Assembly: GCA_000432855.1 (NCBI GenBank)
Contig: HF990851.1
Coordinates: 1-56,893, forward strand
Direction: 5' to 3'
DNA length: 56,893 nucleotides
Source: Firmicutes bacterium CAG:822
GTDB lineage: Bacteria; Bacillota_I; Bacilli_A; RF39; UBA660
In this document: piece by piece, positions 25,663 through 33,851 of the stretch
Numbering within the stretch: position 1 is the stretch's first letter
Layout of the letters: each line of letters begins with the position of its first letter
Translations under genes and position numbers: made by a program
Notes under the pieces: model-generated
Database searches by the model: none
The model's input: only the letters and a program-made list of their open reading frames with translations
What the model was told of the DNA's origin: nothing

Positions 25663-27696
25663 ATGAATAAAAAAGTTGTTAAAAGAGGACTATTTCCTTA
25701 TATATTTCTTATAATTTTCCTATTTTGTATGTATGCCTTAGTTGGTACAATGAATACAAAAGTAAATGAACTTACTTATGGTGAATTCATGGAAGCTGTA
25801 GAAAATAAGGAAGTCGAAGAAATAAATGTCGTTCCTAACAGCCAAAGTAGTGTTTATACCATTCAAGGTAAATTAAAGGGATATGCTGAAAATGAAACAT
25901 TCTCATTTAATATGCCATACACAAACGAAACAATGGTTAAATTACTAGATGCTGAGGACCAAGCTGGATTTAAACTTACAACATCTTCTGACCCAAGTTC
26001 AAGTCCAATCCTACTATTCTTAATTAATATTTTACCAATGGTAATTATTGTAGGTGTTGCATTTTACCTTATTACTAAACAGATGGGTAGCGGTAGTAAA
26101 TCTATGGACTTTGGTCGTTCAAAAGCCCGCTTAAGTGGTGGTGAAACTAAAGTAACATTTAAAGATGTTGCTGGATTAGAAGAAGAAAAAGAAGAAATGT
26201 CAGAATTGATTGATTTCTTAAAGAACCCTAAAAAATTCCAAAAAATGGGTGCTAGAATTCCTAAAGGTGTCTTATTAGTAGGCCCTCCAGGAACTGGTAA
26301 AACTTTATTAGCTAAAGCCGTAGCTGGTGAAGCTAATGTTCCATTTTACTACATCAGTGGATCAGAGTTCGTCGAATTATTCGTTGGTGTTGGAGCCTCT
26401 CGTGTTAGAGATATGTTTAAACAAGCTAAACAAAGTGCTCCATGTCTAGTATTCATCGATGAAATTGATGCTGTTGGTCGCCAAAGAGGTGCCGGCCTAG
26501 GTGGCGGACATGACGAAAGAGAACAAACATTAAACCAATTATTAACTGAAATGGATGGATTTGGTGCTAACGAAGGTATTATTATCATCGCTGCTACTAA
26601 CCGTCCAGATGTCTTAGACCCTGCTCTTTTAAGACCAGGAAGATTCGATAGACAAGTAACAGTTAACTATCCTGATGCTAAAGGTCGTGAAGAAATCTTA
26701 GCTGTTCATGCTAAAGGTAAAACCTTCGCTCCAAATGTAACTCTAACTAATATTGCTAAAAGAACTGTTGGTTTCAGTGGAGCCGACCTAGAAAACTTAT
26801 TAAATGAAGCTGCTCTACTTGCCGTTAGAAGAAACAAATCAGAAATTACTATGGCAGAAATTGACGAAGCTCATGATAGAGTATTAATGGGACCTGCTAA
26901 AAAGAGTCACAAATATACAGAAAAAGAAAAACGTACCGTTGCTTACCACGAAGCTGGTCATGCCGTTGTTGGTATTAAATTAGATGGTGCTAATGATGTT
27001 CAAAAAATCACCATCATTCCAAGAGGCCGCGCTGGTGGCTACAACTTAATGTTACCAAAAGAAGAAACTTACTTGAGAACTAAGAAAGAATTACTTGATT
27101 CAATTAGTGGTTTCTTAGCTGGTCGTGTCGCAGAAGAGTTAATGTTTAACGAAGTAACTACTGGTGCTCAAAATGACTTTGAGCAAGCTACAAAAATTGC
27201 CAGAGCTATGGTTACTGAATATGGTATGAGTGATTTAGGACCTATCCAATTTGAAGAACAACAATCGAGTGTCTTCTTGGGTAGAGATTATAATAAAGCT
27301 CAAAACTTCTCCCATGAAGTAGCTAAACAAATCGATGAAGAAGTTAGAAAAATTATTACTGCCAGGTATAAAGTTACTAAGAAAATCGTTAGTGAAAATA
27401 TGGATTTATTAAAACTAATTGCTGAAACTTTACTTGAGTATGAAACAATTACTAAAGAACAAATCGATTACTTAGTTGAACATGGTAAAATGCCAGAAGA
27501 AGACATCAAAGCTCATGAAGACTTCGAAAAATCAGTTCAAGAAGAAAATGATAAACAAGAAGTAAAAGCTGCAAGTTTAGAAGATTTAAGCTTAGATGAA
27601 CTTAAAGATTTGGCTAAAGAAGAGAAAATAAAAGACTATTCTAAATTAACTAAAAAAGAATTAATCGATAAATTAAATGAAAAACAAGGCAAATAG
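25663..27696 (+). CDS. ftsH: ATP-dependent zinc metalloprotease FtsH, with a Rho-N/SAP-like tail
   Basis: FtsH is the membrane-anchored AAA+ protease that degrades misassembled membrane proteins and regulators. The 677-residue protein has two membrane helices (about 11-28 and 117-136), Walker A G-P-P-G-T-G-K-T, Walker B F-I-D-E-I-D, the SRH, and the zinc site H-E-A-G-H. The last 35 residues (about 640-677) have the pattern L-x-x-L-x-x-x-A-K-x-x-x-I-x-x-Y-S-x-L-x-K-x-E-L-I, as in Rho N-terminal or SAP-like domains; this is not normal in FtsH. AAAGGAAG precedes ATG 25663. Confidence 0.97.
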   Translation: MNKKVVKRGLFPYIFLIIFLFCMYALVGTMNTKVNELTYGEFMEAVENKEVEEINVVPNSQSSVYTIQGKLKGYAENETFSFNMPYTNETMVKLLDAEDQAGFKLTTSSDPSSSPILLFLINILPMVIIVGVAFYLITKQMGSGSKSMDFGRSKARLSGGETKVTFKDVAGLEEEKEEMSELIDFLKNPKKFQKMGARIPKGVLLVGPPGTGKTLLAKAVAGEANVPFYYISGSEFVELFVGVGASRVRDMFKQAKQSAPCLVFIDEIDAVGRQRGAGLGGGHDEREQTLNQLLTEMDGFGANEGIIIIAATNRPDVLDPALLRPGRFDRQVTVNYPDAKGREEILAVHAKGKTFAPNVTLTNIAKRTVGFSGADLENLLNEAALLAVRRNKSEITMAEIDEAHDRVLMGPAKKSHKYTEKEKRTVAYHEAGHAVVGIKLDGANDVQKITIIPRGRAGGYNLMLPKEETYLRTKKELLDSISGFLAGRVAEELMFNEVTTGAQNDFEQATKIARAMVTEYGMSDLGPIQFEEQQSSVFLGRDYNKAQNFSHEVAKQIDEEVRKIITARYKVTKKIVSENMDLLKLIAETLLEYETITKEQIDYLVEHGKMPEEDIKAHEDFEKSVQEENDKQEVKAASLEDLSLDELKDLAKEEKIKDYSKLTKKELIDKLNEKQGK

Positions 27697-27708
27697 TCTT
27701 GTTTTTTT
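27681..27708 (+). terminator. Terminator after ftsH
   Basis: AAAACAAG (27681-27688) pairs with CTTGTTTT (27698-27705), T-run to 27708. The stem starts inside the last ftsH codons. Confidence 0.85.
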
Positions 27709-27732
27709 GATATAATTAAATAGGTGATATAA

Positions 27733-29127
27733 ATGAATTATGATGTAATTATTGTTGGAGCTGGACCAGCGGGCTTATTTACTGCTTATGAATTAATAAA
27801 AAATAACAAAAATTTAAATATTTTACTTCTCGATGAAGGAAAATTTGCCGATAAACGTATATGTCCAATGAAGAAAACCGGTAAATGTGTTAATTGCAAT
27901 CCTTGTAATATTTTATCTGGTTATGGTGGCGCTGGAACCTTTTCAGACGGAAAATTAAATTTCATTCCTAAATTAGGTAAAAGTGATTTATTTAAATACA
28001 TGGATGAAGAAACAGCCAATAAGTTAATTGATGATTGTGAAAAGATATTTAATGAATTTGGTATGGATAGTAAAATATATCCATCTAATTTAGATGAGGC
28101 TAATAAAATAAAAAGTAAAGTTGCCTTAACAGGTTCTAGATTACTCTTAATCAAACAAAAACATTTAGGTAGTGATAAATTACCAGGTTATATTGCTGAC
28201 TTTACTACTTACTTAAAAGAAAAAGGCGTTCATTTATTAGATCAAACTAAAGTTCTAGATGTCAAAAGTATTTCTAAAGATAATCATGAAGTAACCTGCA
28301 AAACAAAAAATAAAGAAACAGTATATAAAGCAAAAAAAGTTGTTATTGCCCCTGGTAGAACGGGTGCTAAATGGGTTCAAGAACTAGCTGATAAGTATAA
28401 TATTTCTTATCTTTCACAAAGCATTGAAATTGGTGTTAGAGTTGAAGTTAGAAAAGAAATATTAGAAGACTTATGTAATGTTATTTATGATCCAACTATT
28501 TTTATCAAAACTGATACCTATAACGATGAAATCAGAACCTTCTGTACTAACCCCGGTGGCTTTGTTGCTAAAGAAAATTATTATGGCTATATCTGTGTCA
28601 ATGGCCATGCTTTAAAAGATGTTAAATCAAATAATAGTAATTTTGCCTTTATTTCTAAAGTAAACTTAACTGAACCAGTCACTAACACCAGAGAATATGG
28701 TGAAAGTATTGCCCATATAGCTAATGTCTTAGGTGATGGCAAACCTATTATCCAAACATTAAAAGATTTAAAACAAGGTCGTCGTAGTAATTGGAACAAA
28801 ATAAACAAGGGCTTTATTACCCCTACCCTTAAAGATTGTGTTGCCGGTGATTTGGCTCTAGTTTTACCTTATAGAATAGTAACTAATATTATTGAAGGCT
28901 TAGATAAATTAAATGAAATTATTCCTGGAGTCAATAATGGTGAAACATTATTATATGGACCAGAAATAAAATTCTTTAGTAATGAAATCGAAACTGATAA
29001 TCATTTTAAATTAAAAGATTATGATGTCTACTTTATTGGTGATGGAGCCGGTAAAGCTGGAAATATTGTAACAGCCGCCGCCACTGGATTGGTTGCTGCT
29101 AGAGATATATTAAATACTGAGAAATAA
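27733..29127 (+). CDS. FAD-dependent oxidoreductase
   Basis: A 464-residue flavoprotein. The N-terminus has the dinucleotide-binding G-A-G-P-A-G-L (8-14) and E/D ending the second strand (L-L-L-D-E-G). A four-cysteine stretch (C-P-M-K.. C-V-N-C-N-P-C, about 44-59) looks like a metal or Fe-S site, followed by S-G-Y-G-G-A-G-T-F-S-D-G-K-L. The C-terminal F-I-G-D-G-A-G-x-A-G-N-I-V-x-A-A-x-T-G is the second FAD contact. It belongs to the widespread 'FAD-dependent dehydrogenase' family (DUF-type, YtfP/HI0933-like relatives), whose substrate is unknown. Confidence 0.8.
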   Translation: MNYDVIIVGAGPAGLFTAYELIKNNKNLNILLLDEGKFADKRICPMKKTGKCVNCNPCNILSGYGGAGTFSDGKLNFIPKLGKSDLFKYMDEETANKLIDDCEKIFNEFGMDSKIYPSNLDEANKIKSKVALTGSRLLLIKQKHLGSDKLPGYIADFTTYLKEKGVHLLDQTKVLDVKSISKDNHEVTCKTKNKETVYKAKKVVIAPGRTGAKWVQELADKYNISYLSQSIEIGVRVEVRKEILEDLCNVIYDPTIFIKTDTYNDEIRTFCTNPGGFVAKENYYGYICVNGHALKDVKSNNSNFAFISKVNLTEPVTNTREYGESIAHIANVLGDGKPIIQTLKDLKQGRRSNWNKINKGFITPTLKDCVAGDLALVLPYRIVTNIIEGLDKLNEIIPGVNNGETLLYGPEIKFFSNEIETDNHFKLKDYDVYFIGDGAGKAGNIVTAAATGLVAARDILNTEK

Positions 29128-29147
29128 AATTTTCTTAGTATTTTTTT
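29115..29147 (+). terminator. Terminator after the flavoprotein gene
   Basis: TACTGAGAAA (29115-29124) pairs with TTTCTTAGTA (29131-29140), followed by seven T. Confidence 0.85.
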
Positions 29148-29225
29148 AAAATTAAGAAGGAAAAAGGTATATAAATATCGTATATATCTTTTAGAAGGTA
29201 TCTTACCTTTTAGAAAGGATGTTAT

Positions 29226-30194
29226 ATGATAAATACAAAAGACAAAATCGATAAACCTATTAAAAGACCAAATGAAAATGAATATATGGTATCAATGTCT
29301 GATACAATATTTAAAGCAATTATTCAGCACCCAAAGTTTAGAAGATTATTATCTTTAATTATGAGTGATATGATTAATTTATCACCAAGTTTTATTGCCG
29401 AAAATTTAATTTTTATTAATACCGAATTACCGGTAGAAAATAAAAAAGAAAAGAAAAAAATTACTGATATACTAGCCAAAGTTGACGGTTCTACAATTAA
29501 TATTGAAGCTAATAGATTTTTAAAATCAAGTACATCTGCTAAAAATAATCTATATCATCATAAACTAGCCTATTCACATTATTTTTCTGGTGAAAATTTA
29601 GATAATTCAGAAGTTATTCAAATAAATTTTAATATGATAAAAAAGTATGGTAACAAATTATTTACTTCATTCACCTTAAAAAGTGATGATGGAAAGTATA
29701 CTGATGAAGAAAACTTTAAAAGAATACACATAAATATGGCCAATCCTTTAGAAAAGTATTATAATTATGGTATAAAGCAACTTTCAAAAATAGAAAAAGC
29801 AATAGTAATGTTTCAGATTACTAATAAAAAAGAGCTTAAAGATCTAGCTAAAGGAGATGAAGATTTGATGGCCATGGCAAAAATAATTGATGATTTAAAT
29901 AATGATGTCACACTAATTGATTTATATAGTAAAGAAGAATTAGATGAATGGCAAAAAAGAGTTGATAGAAATCAGGCAATAAAAGAAGGAAGAGCCGAGG
30001 GAAGAGCCGAGGGAATAATAGAAGGTAAAGCAAAAGGAAAAACGGAAGGAAAAGCTGAAGGAAAAATTGAAAGTACACTAGAAATTGCTCAAAATATGTT
30101 AAATATGAATATGGACATAGAAATTATATCTAAAGCAACAGGTTTATCAGAAAGTCAAATAAACAATTTAAAGGCAAAAAAAGACAAGGATTAA
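29226..30194 (+). CDS. Rpn/PD-(D/E)XK family nuclease or transposase-like protein
   Basis: This 322-residue protein resembles the PD-(D/E)XK 'recombination-promoting nuclease/putative transposase' family. Core features are D-x-x-F-K-x-[IV] (27-33), K-I-T-D-I-L-A-K-V-D (about 77-86) and I-N-I-E-A-N (about 90-95). The usual E-x-Q/K is replaced by E-A-N, so activity is uncertain. A glycine/charge-rich tandem (E-G-R-A-E-G, E-G-K-A-K-G, E-G-K-A-E-G, about 258-278) precedes the C-terminal helix, as is typical of these proteins. AGAAAGGATG precedes ATG 29226. It is flanked by terminators and has no inverted repeats that I can find. Confidence 0.8.
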   Translation: MINTKDKIDKPIKRPNENEYMVSMSDTIFKAIIQHPKFRRLLSLIMSDMINLSPSFIAENLIFINTELPVENKKEKKKITDILAKVDGSTINIEANRFLKSSTSAKNNLYHHKLAYSHYFSGENLDNSEVIQINFNMIKKYGNKLFTSFTLKSDDGKYTDEENFKRIHINMANPLEKYYNYGIKQLSKIEKAIVMFQITNKKELKDLAKGDEDLMAMAKIIDDLNNDVTLIDLYSKEELDEWQKRVDRNQAIKEGRAEGRAEGIIEGKAKGKTEGKAEGKIESTLEIAQNMLNMNMDIEIISKATGLSESQINNLKAKKDKD

Positions 30195-30206
30195 ATCCTT
30201 GCTTTT
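30185..30206. terminator. Bidirectional terminator
   Basis: CAAGGATT and AATCCTTG form a tight hairpin with T-rich flank on + and A-rich on -. It separates the Rpn-like gene from the convergent nitroreductase gene. Confidence 0.8.
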
Positions 30207-30693
30207 ACATATAATCAATACCTATTTCATGTTCTCTAATATGACTTCCATCCGCATATCCAAGACCTACTCCAACAACTGGCACAAAACCCTCTGGTAA
30301 GTTTAATTTATCTAACACATCTTTATGTTCTTTAATTAAACCAATAACTAAATTTAAATAAATAGAACCAAGATTTAAAGCCGTTGCTGCTAATAACATA
30401 TTCATCGCCACACAAGCACTGTTTTCTTTATCTAAACCATGTCCATCATCGCGAGCTGAGATAATAACTAAAGTTGGTGCATTATAAAACACACTTCTAT
30501 CAGCTAAACCACTTATTTCATTAAGAAAATCTTTGGTTTGAATAACTGTAATATGCATATCTTCATATTTACCTCTACCAATCGGCTCCTGCATTCCCGC
30601 CTTCAAGATTTTATTCAAATCTTCATTACTAATTTGCTTGTCTAAATATTTCCTATTAGAAAATCGTTTTTCAATCGCTTCAAATAATTCCAT
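30205..30693 (-). CDS. Nitroreductase family protein
   Basis: A compact 162-residue flavin (FMN) enzyme of the nitroreductase fold. FMN-contact features are R-F-S-N-R-K-Y near the N-terminus (10-16), A-G-M-Q-E-P-I-G-R-G around 32-41, and the mid-protein A-C-V-A-M-N-M-L-L-A-A helix. The C-terminal V-V-G-V-G-L-G-Y-A is the last FMN strand. It is one of four - strand genes outside the IS elements. Substrate unknown. Confidence 0.88.
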   Translation of the reverse strand: MELFEAIEKRFSNRKYLDKQISNEDLNKILKAGMQEPIGRGKYEDMHITVIQTKDFLNEISGLADRSVFYNAPTLVIISARDDGHGLDKENSACVAMNMLLAATALNLGSIYLNLVIGLIKEHKDVLDKLNLPEGFVPVVGVGLGYADGSHIREHEIGIDYM

Positions 30694-30786
30694 ATAATCA
30701 CTCTCCTACTTTAATTATATTACTAAACGAAAATAAATTCTAGATTTGTGATATAATAAAAATAAATAGTAAAGAGGGTTGATAAA

Positions 30787-31122
30787 ATGCGTGAATATTT
30801 AGGTGATTATATTAAAGGTATTGATGACAAAATAAAAGAGAAAAATGTTGCTGAAAAAGATATAGAAAATCATTTAATCAAAATAGAATTTTTTCAACAC
30901 GAACGACTTATCCATCTATTAGTAACATTGGCCTATGGAATATTTTTGTTTTTATCAGTAATTATTTTCACTCAAATATGGATATTTGTAATAGTTATAT
31001 ATATTGCCTTAATTTTCTTACTTTTCTATGTCAGACATTATTTCTTCTTAGAAAACAATGTTCAATATTTATATAAACAATATGATCAAATGCAAAATAT
31101 TATCCAAGGAAACACCAAATAA
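30787..31122 (+). CDS. Small membrane protein with two helices, unknown
   Basis: The 111-residue product has a charged N-terminal helix (1-40, E/K-rich, amphipathic), two membrane segments (about 43-63 and 66-86), and a cytoplasmic tail Y-L-Y-K-Q-Y-D-Q-M. I do not recognise the family. GAGGGTTGAT precedes ATG 30787; an extended -10 (TGaTATAAT) lies about 30 bp upstream. A terminator follows at 31111. Confidence 0.7.
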   Translation: MREYLGDYIKGIDDKIKEKNVAEKDIENHLIKIEFFQHERLIHLLVTLAYGIFLFLSVIIFTQIWIFVIVIYIALIFLLFYVRHYFFLENNVQYLYKQYDQMQNIIQGNTK

Positions 31123-31137
31123 AATACGGTGTTTTTT
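31111..31137 (+). terminator. Terminator before parA
   Basis: AACACC (31111-31116) pairs with GGTGTT (31128-31133) and a T-run follows. The stem overlaps the last codons of the small membrane protein. Confidence 0.8.
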
Positions 31138-31221
31138 GAATATATAAAGATTTACCATAGATTTATTTTACTTGTTGTGTTAAAATGGATATAGCTATAA
31201 ATATGGAAACTGGTGGTATAA

Positions 31222-32007
31222 ATGGGAAAAATAATTGCACTTGTCAATCAAAAAGGAGGAGTTGGTAAAACAACTTCTAGTATTAACTTGGCCGCATCTT
31301 TAGGCTATTTAGGAAAAAGATCACTATTAATAGATTTAGATCCTCAAGGAAATAGTACAACAGGACTTGGAATTGACAAAGGTGACATAAAAAAAAGTAT
31401 ATATGATTTATTAACAGACGGAGCTGAACTAAAAGAAGTAATAAAAAAGACTAAATTTAAAAATCTTTATATTATTCCTGCAACAATTAGTTTAGCTGGA
31501 GCTGATTTAGAATTAGCTGAGAAAAGTAGATTAGATCCTGAGTTTTCAAAAAATAGACAATTAAAAAATAAATTAGAAGCTGCCAAAGATATCTTCGATT
31601 ATATTATTATTGATTGTCCACCATCACTTGGGCTTTTAACAACTAACGCTTTAACAGCAGCCAATTCAGTTATTATTCCTGTTCAGTGTGAGTTCTTCGC
31701 TCTGGAAGGAATAATGCAATTATTAAATTCAATCATGCTTGCTCAAAAGACTTTAAACCCTACTTTAGATATTGAAGGGGTTTTACTTACAATGTTAGAT
31801 AATCGAACTAATTTAGGTTTAGAAGTTGTTCAAGATATTAAAAGTTACTTCAAAGAAAGAGTTTATGATACGATAATCCCAAGATTAGTTAGATTATCTG
31901 AAGCTCCAAGTCATGGCAAACCAATCATCAATTACGATCCAAAAAGTCGTGGTGCAGAAGCATATATAAATTTAGCAAAAGAGGTGATTTATCGAAATGG
32001 AAAATAG
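31222..32007 (+). CDS. parA: Chromosome-partitioning ATPase ParA/Soj
   Basis: ParA/Soj is a Walker-type ATPase that binds DNA as an ATP dimer and works with ParB in origin segregation and DnaA control. The 261-residue protein has the deviant Walker A N-Q-K-G-G-V-G-K-T-T (9-18), the D-L-D-P-Q-G-N motif and the D-C-P-P-S-L-G motif. It overlaps parB by 11 nt. Two parS sites are at the left end of this window. Confidence 0.97.
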   Translation: MGKIIALVNQKGGVGKTTSSINLAASLGYLGKRSLLIDLDPQGNSTTGLGIDKGDIKKSIYDLLTDGAELKEVIKKTKFKNLYIIPATISLAGADLELAEKSRLDPEFSKNRQLKNKLEAAKDIFDYIIIDCPPSLGLLTTNALTAANSVIIPVQCEFFALEGIMQLLNSIMLAQKTLNPTLDIEGVLLTMLDNRTNLGLEVVQDIKSYFKERVYDTIIPRLVRLSEAPSHGKPIINYDPKSRGAEAYINLAKEVIYRNGK

Positions 32008-32872
32008 AAGAGCCCTAGGTAAAGGCCTAGAACAATTATTTGACTTAGATAATTTAAATGTTAATAATGTTAGTGACTTTGAAAAAAACATATATGAAGA
32101 CACTAACCATGAAGAAATCGTTGAATTAGATATCGATGATTTAAGACCAAACCCATATCAGCCAAGAACTATTTTTGATGAAGATGCTTTAAATGAATTA
32201 GCCGAATCAATCAAAGAAAATGGTGTCTTTCAACCGATAATCGTTAAAAAAAGTATTAAAGGGTATGATGTAATTGCTGGTGAAAGAAGACTTAGAGCTA
32301 GTAAAATAGCTGGTAAAAAAACAATCCCAGCCATCATTAGACAAATTAGTGATGAAAAAATGGCTGAAATAGCTTTACTTGAAAACCTTCAAAGAGAAAA
32401 CTTAAATGCCTTAGAAGAAGCTAAAGCTTATAAAAGTTTAATCGAAAAATTAAACTTAACTCAAGAAGAATTAGCTAAAAAAGTCAGTAAAAGCCGTAGT
32501 CATATCACAAATATGTTAGGTCTTTTACGTCTTCCAGGTGAAGTTCAAGATATGATTACCACCGGTAAACTTACCATGGGACATGCTAGAGCTTTAAGTA
32601 AACTAGAAGATAAAGAAGAAATTGTCAAAATGGCTAACGACATTACTGAAAAAGGTTTGACTGTCAGAGATGTCGAGGCTCAAAGTGAAAGTGCTCCTAA
32701 AAAGCATCAAACACTTAGAAAGCCAAAGAATAATGAATACACATATGTTCAAGATTTATTAAGAGATAAATTAGATACTAAAGTAAAAATTAAAGATAAA
32801 AAAATAGAAATTTCCTTTACTAATACTGCTGACTTAAATAGAATTTTAGAAATTTTAAATATAAAGGAGTAG
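31997..32872 (+). CDS. parB: Chromosome-partitioning protein ParB/Spo0J
   Basis: ParB is a CTP-dependent DNA clamp that loads at parS, spreads and recruits SMC. The 291-residue protein has the CTPase domain with P-N-P-Y-Q-P-R (49-55) and G-E-R-R-L-R-A, then the helix-turn-helix that reads parS (about 125-165), and a C-terminal dimerisation segment. GAGGTGATTTATCGAA precedes ATG 31997. Its binding sites are at 59-74 and 103-118. Confidence 0.97.
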   Translation: MENRRALGKGLEQLFDLDNLNVNNVSDFEKNIYEDTNHEEIVELDIDDLRPNPYQPRTIFDEDALNELAESIKENGVFQPIIVKKSIKGYDVIAGERRLRASKIAGKKTIPAIIRQISDEKMAEIALLENLQRENLNALEEAKAYKSLIEKLNLTQEELAKKVSKSRSHITNMLGLLRLPGEVQDMITTGKLTMGHARALSKLEDKEEIVKMANDITEKGLTVRDVEAQSESAPKKHQTLRKPKNNEYTYVQDLLRDKLDTKVKIKDKKIEISFTNTADLNRILEILNIKE

Positions 32873-32876
32873 TTAA

Positions 32877-33665
32877 ATGGAAAAAATTTTAACTAAAGAA
32901 GTTATTACTACAATATGCATTATTGTATGTTCTTTAATTTTGTACTTTATAATTAAACAAGTTATGAGTAATTTTTTCATAAAAAAAGCTAGACATCACT
33001 CAAATAAAAAAGCATTAACAATTTTAACAATCTTAAATAATGTTATTAAATATATTGTCTTAATTATTGCTTTACTAACTATATTAGCTACTTGGGGAGT
33101 TGACACCAAAGCATTAATTGCTTCTTTAGGAGTTGCAGGTGCTGTAGCTGGTCTAGCTATGCAAGATATGATAAAAGATTTTCTTGGTGGTGCTGATGTT
33201 TTAACTGAAGATCAATTTAAAGTTGGAGATAATATACAAATTGGGAATTTTAGGGGAAATGTCATCTATTTAGGCATGAAAACCACTAAAATTAGAGCTT
33301 ATACCGGTGAAGTTAAAATTATCGCCAACAGAAATGTTAACGATGTTATTAATTATAGTGTTATGAATGCTATATGCGTAGTTGATATTGGACTATCATA
33401 CGACAATAAAATAGAGGAAACCGAAAAAGTCCTACAAAGAGCTATTGATAATGCTAGTAAAAAAGTAAATTATCTTCAAAGACCAATTGCTATATTAGGT
33501 ATTGAAGAATTAAATAATGACTCTGTCATATATCGGATTGAAGCCGAAGTCCCACCAATGAAAAACTTTGAATTTAACCGAATATTATTAAAAGAAGTAT
33601 TAAAAGAAGCGGAAGCTAATAACCTAACCCTATCATATAATAAGGTCGATGTTCATAATGCCTGA
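32877..33665 (+). CDS. MscS family mechanosensitive channel
   Basis: MscS channels open under membrane tension to release osmolytes. The 262-residue protein has three membrane helices (about 8-28, 46-70, 76-100). The third carries the pore pattern A-G-A-V-A-G-L-A-M-Q-D-M-I-K-D, followed by the beta domain and C-terminal alpha/beta domain. It follows parB by 4 nt, likely in one operon, as with MscS/YkuT-like genes next to parB in many Firmicutes. Confidence 0.93.
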   Translation: MEKILTKEVITTICIIVCSLILYFIIKQVMSNFFIKKARHHSNKKALTILTILNNVIKYIVLIIALLTILATWGVDTKALIASLGVAGAVAGLAMQDMIKDFLGGADVLTEDQFKVGDNIQIGNFRGNVIYLGMKTTKIRAYTGEVKIIANRNVNDVINYSVMNAICVVDIGLSYDNKIEETEKVLQRAIDNASKKVNYLQRPIAILGIEELNNDSVIYRIEAEVPPMKNFEFNRILLKEVLKEAEANNLTLSYNKVDVHNA

Positions 33666-33840
33666 TTATAAATTAGGTAGTATTGTCATTATGAAAAAAG
33701 CCCATCCATGTGGTCATAATGAATGGGAAATAACTAGGTTAGGTGCTGATATAAAAATAAAATGCTTAGGCTGTGGTCGAAGCATTATGCTTCCAAGAAT
33801 TGAATTTAATAAAAAAATGAAAAAAATTGTCAAAATTTAA
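33658..33840 (+). CDS. DUF951 family zinc-binding small protein
   Basis: The 60-residue protein has the DUF951 pattern Y-K-L-G-S-I-V, K-K-A-H-P-C-G, W-E-I-T-R-L-G-A-D, I-K-C-L-G-C-G-R. The histidine and three cysteines can bind one zinc. DUF951 genes sit between mscS/parB and ychF in many Firmicutes, as here. ATG 33658 overlaps the mscS end; ATG 33649 is in frame but too close to AAGGT. Confidence 0.9.
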   Translation: MPDYKLGSIVIMKKAHPCGHNEWEITRLGADIKIKCLGCGRSIMLPRIEFNKKMKKIVKI

Positions 33841-33851
33841 GGAGGAAGGCC

